A stretch of 64,000 nt of DNA from assembly GCF_030373185.1 (NCBI RefSeq), contig NZ_JAUCZH010000001.1, positions 868,001 through 932,000 of the forward strand, given 5' to 3'. Shown piece after piece: positions 28,649 to 37,623 of the stretch (position 1 is the stretch's first letter; the number at the start of each line of letters is the position of its first letter). Source of the DNA: Tabrizicola sp. (lineage in GTDB: Bacteria; Pseudomonadota; Alphaproteobacteria; Rhodobacterales; Rhodobacteraceae). The notes below the pieces were generated by a model, which was not told the DNA's origin, did no database searches, and was given only the letters and a program-made list of their open reading frames with translations. Both the position numbers and the translations under genes were made by a program.

Positions 28649-30046
28649 ATGGCCTTGGGACGCGGAACCTTCCAGCCGAAAAGAGGCCATGAACCGGATG
28701 ACCCAAACGTGCTGAACCGCCTCGCCTATCGGATGCATCAAAGCCTTGAACGGCACTTTCCCGAACAGCGGCTGTTCCTGAAGTCCGACACCGAGACCCG
28801 ATTCATCCGCTTGCGCTCGACCACGCAAGTCATCGCGCTGGTCGGCGGGACGCTGGCGCTTGCATGGACGATCGTCGCGACCGCGCTGATCATGATGGAC
28901 AGCATCGGCGCCGGATCGGCGCGCGAACAATCTGCACGTCAGCAGGCGCTTTACGAACAGCGGCTGAATGCCCTGTCCAGCGACCGCGACCTGCGCGCCG
29001 ATGAGGCTGCCCGGGCGCAGGAGCGCTTTAACGTGGCACTTGCGCAGGTTTCAGAAATGCAGGAACGCCTGCTTGCCTCGGAAGACCGCCGGCGGGAACT
29101 GGAAACCGGGATAGACGCGATCCAGAACACCTTGCGCCGCACTATCAAGGAACGGGACGAAGCCCGGCTTGAGGCGGACCGCGTGACTGTGGCGCTGAAC
29201 GAACAATCCGGCGGCGCAACCGAAATGGGCCGCGCCCGCGACGCGCTGGCTACGCTGGAAATCCTGACCGGCGCGCTTGGCCTGACGGCGGAAGAACGTG
29301 ACGCGATGCTGTCCGAAGCAAATGCGGCGCGTGAAGAAACCCGCACCATCGCCGAAGAAAAGCGCAGCCTCGAACTGCGAAACGATGCGATCTTTTCGAA
29401 ACTCGAAGAAGCCGTCACCGTGTCGGTAGAACCCTTGGACAAGATGTTCCGCGAGGCGGGGATGTCGCCCGACGACCTGCTGGATACGGTCCGCAAGGGA
29501 TACTCCGGTCAGGGCGGACCACTGACGCCGATCAGCTTTTCGACCTCGGGTAGCGGCCCAACGCCGGAAGAACTGCGCGCCAACGCCATCCTTGGCGGGC
29601 TTGACCGGATGAACCTGTATCGGATCGCCGCCTTCAAGCTGCCGTTTGCGATGCCGGTAAAGGGAAGCTTTCGCTGGACCAGCGGCTTTGGTTATCGCAA
29701 GGATCCCAAGGGTTACGGCACGCGGATGCACGAAGGCACCGACATGGCGGGTGCCTATGGCACAGCGATCCATGCGACGGGTGACGGGGTTGTCACGCAT
29801 GCTGGCTGGGACAATGGCTATGGTCGGCTGGTCAAGATCCGGCACGACTTCGGCATCGAGACACGCTATGCGCATCTCAGCCAGATCCGGGTCGAGGTGG
29901 GCCAAAGGGTCTCGCGCGGGGACAGGATCGGTGATATGGGCAATTCAGGCCGATCGACTGGCACCCATCTCCACTACGAGGTCCGCCTTGGCGGTGCCGC
30001 CGTGAACCCGATGACCTTCATAAAGGCAGCGAAAAATGTTTTCTAA
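28649..30046 (+). CDS. M23 family peptidoglycan endopeptidase
   Basis: A 465-residue membrane-anchored peptidase. It has a cytosolic N-terminus, one membrane helix at about 62-86 (ALVGGTLALAWTIVATALIMM), a long periplasmic coiled coil from about 95 to 240, and a C-terminal LytM domain. The zinc ligands are visible in MHEGTDMAG (His and Asp) and in STGTHLHYEV. It should cleave peptide crosslinks in peptidoglycan. Its last 11 bases overlap the bactofilin gene, a pairing known to localise LytM hydrolases. The start is not certain, as the ribosome binding site is weak. Confidence 0.92.
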   Translation: MALGRGTFQPKRGHEPDDPNVLNRLAYRMHQSLERHFPEQRLFLKSDTETRFIRLRSTTQVIALVGGTLALAWTIVATALIMMDSIGAGSAREQSARQQALYEQRLNALSSDRDLRADEAARAQERFNVALAQVSEMQERLLASEDRRRELETGIDAIQNTLRRTIKERDEARLEADRVTVALNEQSGGATEMGRARDALATLEILTGALGLTAEERDAMLSEANAAREETRTIAEEKRSLELRNDAIFSKLEEAVTVSVEPLDKMFREAGMSPDDLLDTVRKGYSGQGGPLTPISFSTSGSGPTPEELRANAILGGLDRMNLYRIAAFKLPFAMPVKGSFRWTSGFGYRKDPKGYGTRMHEGTDMAGAYGTAIHATGDGVVTHAGWDNGYGRLVKIRHDFGIETRYAHLSQIRVEVGQRVSRGDRIGDMGNSGRSTGTHLHYEVRLGGAAVNPMTFIKAAKNVF

Positions 30047-30545
30047 AAGCCGCATCAACGAGCCGGGCCCAAAGGCCGAGATCGAAAAGCCCAAAGCCCC
30101 GGAGGCAACGATGACCAAACCCAGCATGGACTTCACCCCCTCCGCCCCGAAGGGCAAGGCGGCGGTGTCGGTCCTGTCTTCCGATCTGACCGTGGTTGGC
30201 AACCTGCGCACCACCGGTGACATTCAGGTAGAAGGCACCGTTGAAGGCGATATCCGCGCCCATCTGTTGACGGTTGGTGAAAGCGCCACGATCCGGGGCG
30301 AAATCGTCGCCGATGACATCGTGGTCAATGGCCGGGTGATTGGTCGGGTGCGCGGCCTGAAGGTCCGCCTGACCTCGACCGCACGGGTTGAAGGCGACAT
30401 CATCCACAAGACCATCGCCATCGAATCGGGCGCGCATTTCGAAGGCTCGGTCCAGCGGCAGGAAGATCCGCTGGCAACCGGTCGGCCGGCAGCTGCGGCC
30501 CCGTCAATGCGGCTGGACGCCCCGGCTGCGGGCGACGCGGGCTGA
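30036..30545 (+). CDS. Bactofilin (polymer-forming cytoskeletal protein)
   Basis: A 169-residue bactofilin. A disordered N-terminal tail of about 45 residues precedes the right-handed beta-helix core (TVVGNLRTTGDIQVEGTVEGDIRAHLLTVGESATIRGEIVADDIVVNGRVIGRVRGLKVRLTSTARVEGDI, with the 6-7 residue rung pattern). An Ala/Pro-rich tail follows. Bactofilins polymerise without nucleotide and act as scaffolds for cell-wall enzymes. The start lies inside the end of the M23 gene, so the two products are probably made together. Confidence 0.94.
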   Translation: MFSKSRINEPGPKAEIEKPKAPEATMTKPSMDFTPSAPKGKAAVSVLSSDLTVVGNLRTTGDIQVEGTVEGDIRAHLLTVGESATIRGEIVADDIVVNGRVIGRVRGLKVRLTSTARVEGDIIHKTIAIESGAHFEGSVQRQEDPLATGRPAAAAPSMRLDAPAAGDAG

Positions 30546-30567
30546 ATTGACCTGACATGACTCTTTT

Positions 30568-30605
30568 GCGGGCATCGGGGGGTACCTCGGTGCCCGCTGT
30601 CTTTT
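30568..30605 (+). terminator. Terminator after the bactofilin gene
   Basis: A 13-bp stem (30568-30580 with 30585-30597, two G-U pairs) with loop GGTA, then TGTCTTTT. Confidence 0.88.
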
Positions 30606-30762
30606 GTACGGGCCGGATGGCCCCGGCTTTGGTGCGGCGGGACAGGGTGCCGACCATCTGGCAACAACCGGCGCGGCATTTGGCCAGGTGGCGATCTTTG
30701 GGGCGCTGATGGCGGCACTTGCCGCCCTCTTGGCGCTGACCACCGGTCGCAGCGTCAGGTGA
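30601..30762 (+). pseudogene. Possible remnant of a membrane protein C-terminus
   Basis: After the terminator an open frame of 53 codons ends in TGA at 30760-30762. It encodes Gly-rich sequence and then a convincing final membrane helix, AFGQVAIFGALMAALAALLA, with a short polar tail (LTTGRSVR). This looks like the last helix of an MFS-type transporter. No proper start or ribosome binding site is present, and the terminator lies in front. It is either a decayed gene tail or chance; low confidence. Confidence 0.25.
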
Positions 30763-31519
30763 TGGCGCGGCGGTATAGGTGCCAGCTGGCATGCCCGAAC
30801 AAGGGCAGCACCAGAAAGAGGCCCAGAAATCCCGGCAACATCCCGACAAACAGCGCCACCCCGATCAACGCGCCCCAACCCAGCATGACCACCGGATTTT
30901 CCCGCACCAAGGCAAAGCTGGTCAGCATCGCGGTCACGAAATCCACCTCACGGTCCAGAAGCATCGGCAGGCTGACCACCGTCAGGCTGAACAGAAGCGT
31001 CGCAAAGACCGCCCCGACGGTGGTGCCGACGGCCAGCATCGCCATCCCCTCGGGCGTGGCAAAGACCGCCAGCGAAGATGACACATTGGTCATCGGCGCA
31101 TTGCCCAGAAACAGCGCGAAGATCATGTGGGCCAGAAAGTTCCAGAACAGGAAGAACACCACGATCACCGCCGCGATCGAGGGGATCTGCCGATCCTTTT
31201 GCCGCCAGATCACCCCGAAGATGCCCGCATCCAGCGCCTCGCCCGCCTGCAAGCGGCGCGAGATTTCATAAAACCCGCAGGCGATGAACGGGCCAAGGAT
31301 CGGAAACCCCGCACTGGCGGGCAGCGTCCACCAGATCTGACCCTTGGTCGTGGTCGCCCACCAGATCAGCCAGCCGCCCAACACATAGACCAAGGCAAAG
31401 CCCAAGCCATAAAGCGGCGCGCGGCGCAAATCCTGCCAGCCAAGCGCAAGGCTGGCCTTCAGGTCGGAAAGGTCAAGCTCGTTGATTTCGGGCGCTGCAG
31501 GCGGATGGGTTGTTGTCAT
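30755..31519 (-). CDS. DUF2189 family membrane protein
   Basis: A 254-residue inner membrane protein of the DUF2189 family. The amphipathic N-terminal part includes DLKASLALGWQDLRRAPLYGLGFALVYVLGGWLIWW. Further helices are PASAGFPILGPFIACGFYEISRRLQAGE, IPSIAAVIVVFFLFWNFLAHMIFALFLG and the C-terminal NPVVMLGWGALIGVALFVGMLPGFLGLFLVLPLFGHASWHLYRRA. The GFYEISRRLQ motif and the HASWHLYR ending are typical. The function is unknown. The ATG at 31519 is preferred over an upstream TTG at 31525. Confidence 0.88.
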   Translation of the reverse strand: MTTTHPPAAPEINELDLSDLKASLALGWQDLRRAPLYGLGFALVYVLGGWLIWWATTTKGQIWWTLPASAGFPILGPFIACGFYEISRRLQAGEALDAGIFGVIWRQKDRQIPSIAAVIVVFFLFWNFLAHMIFALFLGNAPMTNVSSSLAVFATPEGMAMLAVGTTVGAVFATLLFSLTVVSLPMLLDREVDFVTAMLTSFALVRENPVVMLGWGALIGVALFVGMLPGFLGLFLVLPLFGHASWHLYRRAIT

Positions 31520-31577
31520 GCCCAAATGTTAGGCGGTGCCGGGCCGTTCAGGCAAGCCCCTGCGCGCGCCCATGCCG

Positions 31578-32705
31578 CTATTCGACATCCGCAAAATCGC
31601 TGCGCTTCTTGCCCGATGCGTTCATCGCCAGCGTGGCCGACATGAACCCGTCCAGATCGCCGTCCAGCACGCCTTGCGTGTCCGAGGTTTCATAGCCGGT
31701 GCGCAAGTCCTTCACCATCTGGTAAGGTTGCAGCACATAAGACCGGATCTGGTTGCCCCAGCCTGCGTCGCCCTTGTTTTCATGGGCTTCCAGAATGGCC
31801 GCGTTCCGCTTGTCCAGTTCCATCTGGTAAAGCCGCGACTTCAGCGCCTTCATCGCGATATCACGGTTCTGGTGCTGCGACTTCAGGCTGGAGGTCACAA
31901 CGATATTCGTCGGGAAGTGGGTGATCCGCACGGCCGAGTCGGTCTTGTTGACGTGCTGGCCACCCGCACCGGACGACCGGAAGGTGTCGATGCGGATATC
32001 CTTGTCCAGGACCTCGATATCGATGTTGTCATCAACCACCGGATAGACCCAGACCGAACAAAATGACGTATGCCGCCGCGCCGCACTATCATAGGGGCTG
32101 ATCCGCACCAGCCGATGCACCCCCGCCTCGGACTTCAGCCAGCCGTAGGCGTTGCGACCGGAAATCTTGTAGCTGGCAGATTTGATCCCCGCGCCGTCAC
32201 CTTCGGATTCCGATTGCAGTTCAACGGTATAGCCATGTGCTTCGGCCCAGCGGACATACATCCGCGCCAGCATCGACGCCCAGTCACAGCTTTCCGTTCC
32301 CCCTGCCCCCGCGTTGATTTCAAGGAAGGTGTCATTGGCGTCCGCCTCGCCGTTCAACAGCGCCTCAAGCTCTTTCGCGGCGGCCAGCTTGGCAAGATCG
32401 GCCAAGGCCTTTTCGGCTTCGGTGACAATCTCTGCATCGCCCTCGGCCTCGCCCAGTTCGATAAGTTCGACATTGTCGCGCAAGCCGCTGTCGATCAGCT
32501 TGTAGGTGCCAACGGCATCAATCAGTGCCTGCCGTTCCCGCATCAGCTTTTGCGCCTTGGCGGCATCGTTCCACAGGTCCGGCGCCTCGATCATGGCGTC
32601 GAATTCCTCAAGCCGGTGCGGCGCGGTTTCCCAATCCATCCGCTGCGCCAGAAGCTTCAGCGATTTCTGGATCGCTTCGATCTGTTGCTGGGTCTCGGCA
32701 CGCAT
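31578..32705 (-). CDS. prfB: Peptide chain release factor 2
   Basis: A 375-residue RF2 that ends translation at UGA and UAA. It has the catalytic GGQ in SSGAGGQHVNKTDSAVRITHFPT (about residue 250). The anticodon-like recognition loop reads RISPYDSAARRHTSF, with SPY in place of the classical SPF, a form I recall as normal in this lineage. The frame is continuous from the ATG at 32705, so this gene has no programmed +1 frameshift. Upstream on the same strand are PBP1A and the amidase. Confidence 0.96.
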   Translation of the reverse strand: MRAETQQQIEAIQKSLKLLAQRMDWETAPHRLEEFDAMIEAPDLWNDAAKAQKLMRERQALIDAVGTYKLIDSGLRDNVELIELGEAEGDAEIVTEAEKALADLAKLAAAKELEALLNGEADANDTFLEINAGAGGTESCDWASMLARMYVRWAEAHGYTVELQSESEGDGAGIKSASYKISGRNAYGWLKSEAGVHRLVRISPYDSAARRHTSFCSVWVYPVVDDNIDIEVLDKDIRIDTFRSSGAGGQHVNKTDSAVRITHFPTNIVVTSSLKSQHQNRDIAMKALKSRLYQMELDKRNAAILEAHENKGDAGWGNQIRSYVLQPYQMVKDLRTGYETSDTQGVLDGDLDGFMSATLAMNASGKKRSDFADVE

Positions 32706-32796
32706 GTCGGGTCTGATCCTGTAGTCTGTTTCAGCGGGCGGTGATAACGGCAAGCCCGCGCCCCGGCAAGGGTGCGGCGCTGCAATGGGAGAATGG

Positions 32797-35349
32797 CTAG
32801 TAAAGCCCCCCGGATGCGACGGTTCCGAAATCGGCCTTCTTCGGCACGACGACGGATTCCCCTTCGGCATTGGTGACGGTGGTACCCCTATCGCTGCCCT
32901 CACCTTCGCCATAGGCGAAAAGCGGCAGATTGGACCCCATGGCAAAGCCGCCATCGACCAAGGCGCCAAGGCCGAAGATCGGCTCTTCGCCCTGCCGGAA
33001 ATATTCGGCCACCACATAATCACCGCTTGCATCATCGGGAAGCTGCTGGCCGGTGAACCGGTCGATCTTGATGAAATATCCCCCCGGCGGCACGGCGAAT
33101 TTCGCACCACCATATTCCTTGATCGCGGTCTTCATGAAGCTTTCGAAGACCGGGCCGCAGAACCCGCCGCCCGAGGCACCGCTCATGGTGCGGGGCTGGT
33201 CATAGCCGATGTAGCAGCCCGCCGCGATGGTTGAACTGTAACCGATGAACCAGACGTCCTTGCTGTCATTCGTGGTGCCGGTCTTCCCCGCAATCGGCAC
33301 GGGCAGGTTGATCCCGGCCGCGGTGCCGCGCTGGACGACGCCTTCCATCATGCTGGTCAACTGGTAGGCGGTGATCGCGTTCATCACCCGCTCGCGGTTT
33401 GAGGTGATCTTCACCCCCTGACCCGCCGGCAAGATCGGATCGGCGCAGTTTTCGCAGACGCGCTGGTCATGGCGATAGATCGTGCGGCCAAAGCGGTCCT
33501 GCACCCGGTCAACCAGAGTGGGTTCCACCCGCTCGCCACCATTGGCAAACATCGCATAGGCGGCAACCATCTTGAACAAGGTGGTTTCCTGCGACCCGAG
33601 CGAGTTGGCAAGGAACGGACCCATCCGGTCATAGACGCCAAAGCGTTCGGCATAGCCCGCAACAGTCTGCATCCCGATTTCCTGCGCGATCCGCACGGTC
33701 ATCAGGTTTCGGCTCTGTTCGACCCCGGTGCGCAGGGGCGTGGGGCCGTAGAACTTGTTCGAGGCGTTCTTCGGCGTCCAAAGACCCTGCGGGGTGTCAA
33801 TCTCGATCGGGGCGTCCACGACGATGGTTGCAGGGGTGAAGCCCGAGTCCAGCGCCGCCGCATAGACGAAAGGCTTGAAACTGGAGCCCGGCTGGCGCGT
33901 TGCCTGAGTGGTGCGGTTGAAGACCGAGTCCTGATAGCTGAAACCGCCCTGCATCGCCAGAACACGGCCGGTATTCACGTCCATGGCCATGAAAGCGCCC
34001 TGCACTTCAGGCACCTGACGCAAGGACCAGCGCCGGAAGGTGCCGTCGTCATTGGTGACCGCCCGGACAAGGACCACCTCGCCCGGTTCCAGAAGATCGC
34101 CAGCCACCCGCGCCTTGCGGCCAAGGCTGCCATCGGCCAGCCGCTTGCGCGCCCAGGTGACATCATCGGCCGGGATGAAATGGCCCTCGGCGGAATCGGC
34201 TACGCCTTCGATGCCGACACGCGCGGAATTCGTGCCAACCTCAAGCACTACAGCGGGGAACCATGTGGCAATGTCGCGCGGCACCTCGATCTCGGCCAGC
34301 GCCGCGCGCCAGCTTTCCTCGGACGCCAACTGCTCGACCGGAATGGTCTTGCCGGTTCCGCGCCAGATGCCTTGCGCACGGTCATATCTTTCCAGACCGG
34401 CGCGCAGGGCAGCGGCGGCGGCGGTTTGCAGGTCAGGGTCGACGGTGGCGCGGATCGTCAGGCCGCCAGAAAAGAATTCCTCTTCCCCGAAGCTGCCGGA
34501 CAACTGGCGCCGGATCTCGTCGGTGAAGTAATCGCGTGAAGGCAGCGATTCCCGGAATGCTTCGAAATCGCCGCCCTGAACGGTCAAAAGCGGCTCTGCC
34601 CGGGCCGTTTCCAGCGTCTCGGCGTCGATGTAGCCGTTGTCATGCATTTCACCCAGAACATAGGCACGGCGGGCGAGCGCGTCTTTCTGGTCGCGGACCG
34701 GATGCAGGGTGCCGGGGCGCTGCGCGAGGGCCGCAAGATAGGCGACCTCGGCGGCCGTCAGATCGGCCAGCGACTTGTTGAAATAGGTTTGCGCAGCGGC
34801 CGCCACCCCATAGGAGTTCTGGCCAAGGAAAATCTCGTTCAGGTAAAGTTCAAGGATCTTGTCCTTGCTCATCGCGGTTTCGACCCGGGCGGCAAGGATG
34901 ATTTCCTTGATCTTGCGTTCCGCCGTGCGGTCTGACGACAAAAGGAAGTTCTTCATCACCTGCTGGGTGATGGTGGATGCCCCGCGCACCCGTTCCCCCC
35001 GGGTCTGGACCGCCTCGACCAAGGCCGCGACCATGCCACGGGTGTCATAGCCATGGTGGCTGTAGAAATTCTTGTCCTCGGCGCTGATGAAGGCCTGTTT
35101 GACCAGATCGGGGATGTCTTCGGACGGCACGAACAACCGCCGTTCGCGCGCGAATTCGTCGATGATCCGGCCTTCACCCGAATAGATCCTGCTGATCGTC
35201 GGGGGGGTATACTGGGCAAGGCTTTCATGGCTCGGCAAGTCACGGGAATACATGTAGAAAATGCCGCCCACCGTCAGGGCCGCAAAGAACAGTCCCAGCG
35301 TCACCGAGGTGAACAGCCCGCCCAGAACATTGCCGATGAATCTGAGCAA
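32797..35349 (-). CDS. mrcA: Penicillin-binding protein 1A (glycosyltransferase and transpeptidase)
   Basis: An 850-residue bifunctional class A PBP. It has a membrane anchor at about 8-32 (LFTSVTLGLFFAALTVGGIFYMY) and a GT51 domain with ASTITQQVMKNFLL and ELYLNEIFLGQNSYG. An OB-like insert (about 310-430) is followed by a transpeptidase domain with SSFK in RQPGSSFKPFVYAAAL, SRN in EQSRNLMTV and KTG in GKTGTTND. I chose the TTG at 35349 because AGGGG lies eight bases before it and the product then begins MLRFIGNVLGG. A GTG at 35382 is the alternative. It follows the amidase gene on the same strand. Confidence 0.95.
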   Translation of the reverse strand: MLRFIGNVLGGLFTSVTLGLFFAALTVGGIFYMYSRDLPSHESLAQYTPPTISRIYSGEGRIIDEFARERRLFVPSEDIPDLVKQAFISAEDKNFYSHHGYDTRGMVAALVEAVQTRGERVRGASTITQQVMKNFLLSSDRTAERKIKEIILAARVETAMSKDKILELYLNEIFLGQNSYGVAAAAQTYFNKSLADLTAAEVAYLAALAQRPGTLHPVRDQKDALARRAYVLGEMHDNGYIDAETLETARAEPLLTVQGGDFEAFRESLPSRDYFTDEIRRQLSGSFGEEEFFSGGLTIRATVDPDLQTAAAAALRAGLERYDRAQGIWRGTGKTIPVEQLASEESWRAALAEIEVPRDIATWFPAVVLEVGTNSARVGIEGVADSAEGHFIPADDVTWARKRLADGSLGRKARVAGDLLEPGEVVLVRAVTNDDGTFRRWSLRQVPEVQGAFMAMDVNTGRVLAMQGGFSYQDSVFNRTTQATRQPGSSFKPFVYAAALDSGFTPATIVVDAPIEIDTPQGLWTPKNASNKFYGPTPLRTGVEQSRNLMTVRIAQEIGMQTVAGYAERFGVYDRMGPFLANSLGSQETTLFKMVAAYAMFANGGERVEPTLVDRVQDRFGRTIYRHDQRVCENCADPILPAGQGVKITSNRERVMNAITAYQLTSMMEGVVQRGTAAGINLPVPIAGKTGTTNDSKDVWFIGYSSTIAAGCYIGYDQPRTMSGASGGGFCGPVFESFMKTAIKEYGGAKFAVPPGGYFIKIDRFTGQQLPDDASGDYVVAEYFRQGEEPIFGLGALVDGGFAMGSNLPLFAYGEGEGSDRGTTVTNAEGESVVVPKKADFGTVASGGLY

Positions 35350-35454
35350 CCCGTTGCCCCTTTTTTGGTCAAGCCTCTGCACTATACCAGACGCGCGCGC
35401 GCGTCAAAACCTTGGCCGATCACAAATCCGGTGACGGCGGCCTTCCGCAAAGGC

Positions 35455-36681
35455 TCAGGGCGCGACCAGCGCGCGAAGGGCCGCTTCCTCCTCGGCCCAT
35501 TGCAGGATGGCGGCGCGGATCGCCCCGGCCATCCGCGCCCGCCACTTCGGGTCTGACAAGCGGTTGAAGTCACGTTCTGACGACAAGAACCCCAGTTCCA
35601 GCAGAACCGAAGGGATATCGGGTGATTTCAGCACTGAAAACCCGCCGGTTTGCTGCGGGCGACGGTGCATGCGGATCTCGGCCCGCTTGATCGCCGCGAC
35701 GATTGCATCCGACAACCGGTCGGTGCGGGGCTGAGTTTCGGTGCGGGCCATGTCCATCAGCACTTCGGCCACCTGATCATCCTGATCGGAAAGGTCGATC
35801 CCGGCCAGAAGGTCATCGCGGTCATGGCGTTCGGCCAAGGCGGCGCTGGCGGCATCTGTCACCTCATCTGCCAGCGTGTAGATCGTTGCCCCCTGCGCAT
35901 CGCCTTCTGCAAGGGCATCGGCGTGGAGCGACAGGAACAGCGCCGCCCCGGCGTCGCGCGCTATCGAGGTTCGGGTTTCCAGTGGGACGAAGACATCTTC
36001 CTCACGCGTCATCACCACCGCAAACCGGCCGTCGCGCAACAACAATTCCTTCAATTCGCGCGCGAAGGTCAGCATCAGGGCGGCTTCGGTCTGGCCATCG
36101 CGTTCGGCGCCCGGGTCAATGCCGCCATGACCGGGGTCGAGCACAACGATCAGCGGCCCGCCACCTGCCGGCAAAGGTGCCATGATCTCTGCGGGATCAG
36201 GCGCGGACCATTCCGGCAGGTCCGGGCGACCAGCCTCGGCAGCGAAACTTGCGGCATCCGCTGGGGCCAGTGCAAGCCGGATCACTGCGCCTTCGGCGCC
36301 GGTCACCATCTCTGCGCTGGCAAGGCGCTGCGGCCCGTCCAGTTCCAGCACCAGACGAGACCAGCCGGGCCGGAAATTCCCCGCCCGCAGCGCTACCGCT
36401 GGGGATGAGACCTCCAACGCCGCAATTCCGGTCCATTCGATCTCGCGTGCGTCAAGCAACAGGCGCGGCGGGTCGGCCATGAAGCGCAGTCGCCACGGCA
36501 CCGGCTGGCTGATGGCCAAGGTAAGGTCCAGCCCGCCATCGGCCGAAGTGATCGAAGACCCGGCCACCTGAAGCCTGGCCAGTGCCGAAAGCTCTTGCGC
36601 TGCGGGCGGCTGGGCCAGCGCCAGAAGCACAAGCGGCATGGCCAGAAGCCGGGCGAAACGAGGAAGGGTCAAAACACGCAT
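35455..36681 (-). CDS. N-acetylmuramoyl-L-alanine amidase (AmiC type)
   Basis: A 408-residue periplasmic zinc amidase that cuts the stem peptide from MurNAc. It has a signal peptide of about 27 residues (LARLLAMPLVLLALAQPPAAQ), an N-terminal AMIN-like beta domain (about 35-140) and an Amidase_3 domain from about 175. Zinc ligands are visible in VLDPGHGGIDPGA and FLSLHADAL, and the catalytic Glu in VLLELGFLSSERD. The position directly upstream of the PBP1A gene couples wall synthesis and cleavage. The start at 36681 gives a proper signal peptide. Confidence 0.94.
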   Translation of the reverse strand: MRVLTLPRFARLLAMPLVLLALAQPPAAQELSALARLQVAGSSITSADGGLDLTLAISQPVPWRLRFMADPPRLLLDAREIEWTGIAALEVSSPAVALRAGNFRPGWSRLVLELDGPQRLASAEMVTGAEGAVIRLALAPADAASFAAEAGRPDLPEWSAPDPAEIMAPLPAGGGPLIVVLDPGHGGIDPGAERDGQTEAALMLTFARELKELLLRDGRFAVVMTREEDVFVPLETRTSIARDAGAALFLSLHADALAEGDAQGATIYTLADEVTDAASAALAERHDRDDLLAGIDLSDQDDQVAEVLMDMARTETQPRTDRLSDAIVAAIKRAEIRMHRRPQQTGGFSVLKSPDIPSVLLELGFLSSERDFNRLSDPKWRARMAGAIRAAILQWAEEEAALRALVAP

Positions 36682-36873
36682 CGCGCGACTTATCCCCGCT
36701 TGACGGCGAAAAGGCAAACCCCGCCGAAGCAGGATCACAATTGGGCGAAGTCTCATGTCGCACACCTGTAGCGCCTTGATCTTCCCGGCAAGCCGCCCCT
36801 ATTCTTCCCGCGCCGTCGCAAGGGTGCGCCCGGCCCGCCCCTGCCGCAGCGGAACCTCTTGAAGGAGCCTTCA

Positions 36874-37620
36874 ATGCGCCGTCTTGCCCTTGGCCTTGCT
36901 GCCAGCCTTGCCACGACTGGCGCATTCGCCGAAGGCCCTGCCGGGATGTCCGACAGCGAACGCGCCGCCTTCCGTGAGGAAGTCCGCGCCTATCTGCTGG
37001 AAAACCCCGAAGTGCTGATCGAAGCGATGGACGTGCTGCATTCGCGTGAGGAACAATCCGCCGCACAGCGCGATCATGAGATGCTGGCCGCAAATGCCGA
37101 CGCGATTTTCGCCAGCCCTTCCGATTGGGTCGGTGGAAACCCCGAGGGGGATGTCGTGCTGGTGGAATTCATGGATTATCGCTGCGGTTATTGCCGCAAG
37201 GCCTATACCGAGGTCGAGGAACTGGTGAAGTCGGACGGCAATATCCGCTTTGTTGTCAAAGAGTTTCCGATCCTGGGCGAAGCCTCGCTTCTGTCGTCAC
37301 AGTTTGCGATTGCCGTGCTGCAACTGCATGGTGATCTCGCCTACAAGGCCGCGCATGACGGGCTGATCGATCTGCGTGGCGAACCAAATGGCGAAACTCT
37401 GGCCCGGCTGGCAAGTGACCTTGGCCATGACCCGCAGCCAATCCTTGACCGGATGAACAGTGATGATGTGATGGCGGTGATCAAGGCCAATCATGCGCTG
37501 GCCGACGCGATGGAAATCTCTGGCACACCCACCTTTGTCACCAAGGGCATGATGGTGCGCGGCTATGTGCCGCTGGAGGCAATGCGCCAGATCGTGGCCG
37601 AAGTGCGTGCCGACGGCTGA
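36874..37620 (+). CDS. DsbA-family thiol:disulfide oxidoreductase
   Basis: A 248-residue exported thioredoxin-fold protein. A signal peptide (MRRLALGLAASLATTGAFAEG) is followed by an N-terminal helical extension (SERAAFREEVRAYLLENPEVLIEAMDVL) typical of BdbD/ScsC-like DsbAs. The active site CGYC lies in VEFMDYRCGYCRKAYTEVEEL, and the cis-Pro loop is ISGTPTFV. It probably oxidises or isomerises periplasmic disulfides. The ATG at 36874 has AAGGAGC upstream. It converges on ispG with three bases between the stop codons. Confidence 0.92.
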   Translation: MRRLALGLAASLATTGAFAEGPAGMSDSERAAFREEVRAYLLENPEVLIEAMDVLHSREEQSAAQRDHEMLAANADAIFASPSDWVGGNPEGDVVLVEFMDYRCGYCRKAYTEVEELVKSDGNIRFVVKEFPILGEASLLSSQFAIAVLQLHGDLAYKAAHDGLIDLRGEPNGETLARLASDLGHDPQPILDRMNSDDVMAVIKANHALADAMEISGTPTFVTKGMMVRGYVPLEAMRQIVAEVRADG

Positions 37621-37623
37621 GTA

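Noticed and set aside
31578-32705. Programmed +1 frameshift in prfB
   Set aside because: The reading frame is continuous from the ATG at 32705, with no in-frame UGA near codon 25.
31578-32705. SPY instead of SPF in the RF2 stop-codon recognition motif as an anomaly
   Set aside because: I recall the same RISPYDS-type loop in other alphaproteobacterial RF2 proteins, so it is probably normal for the lineage.
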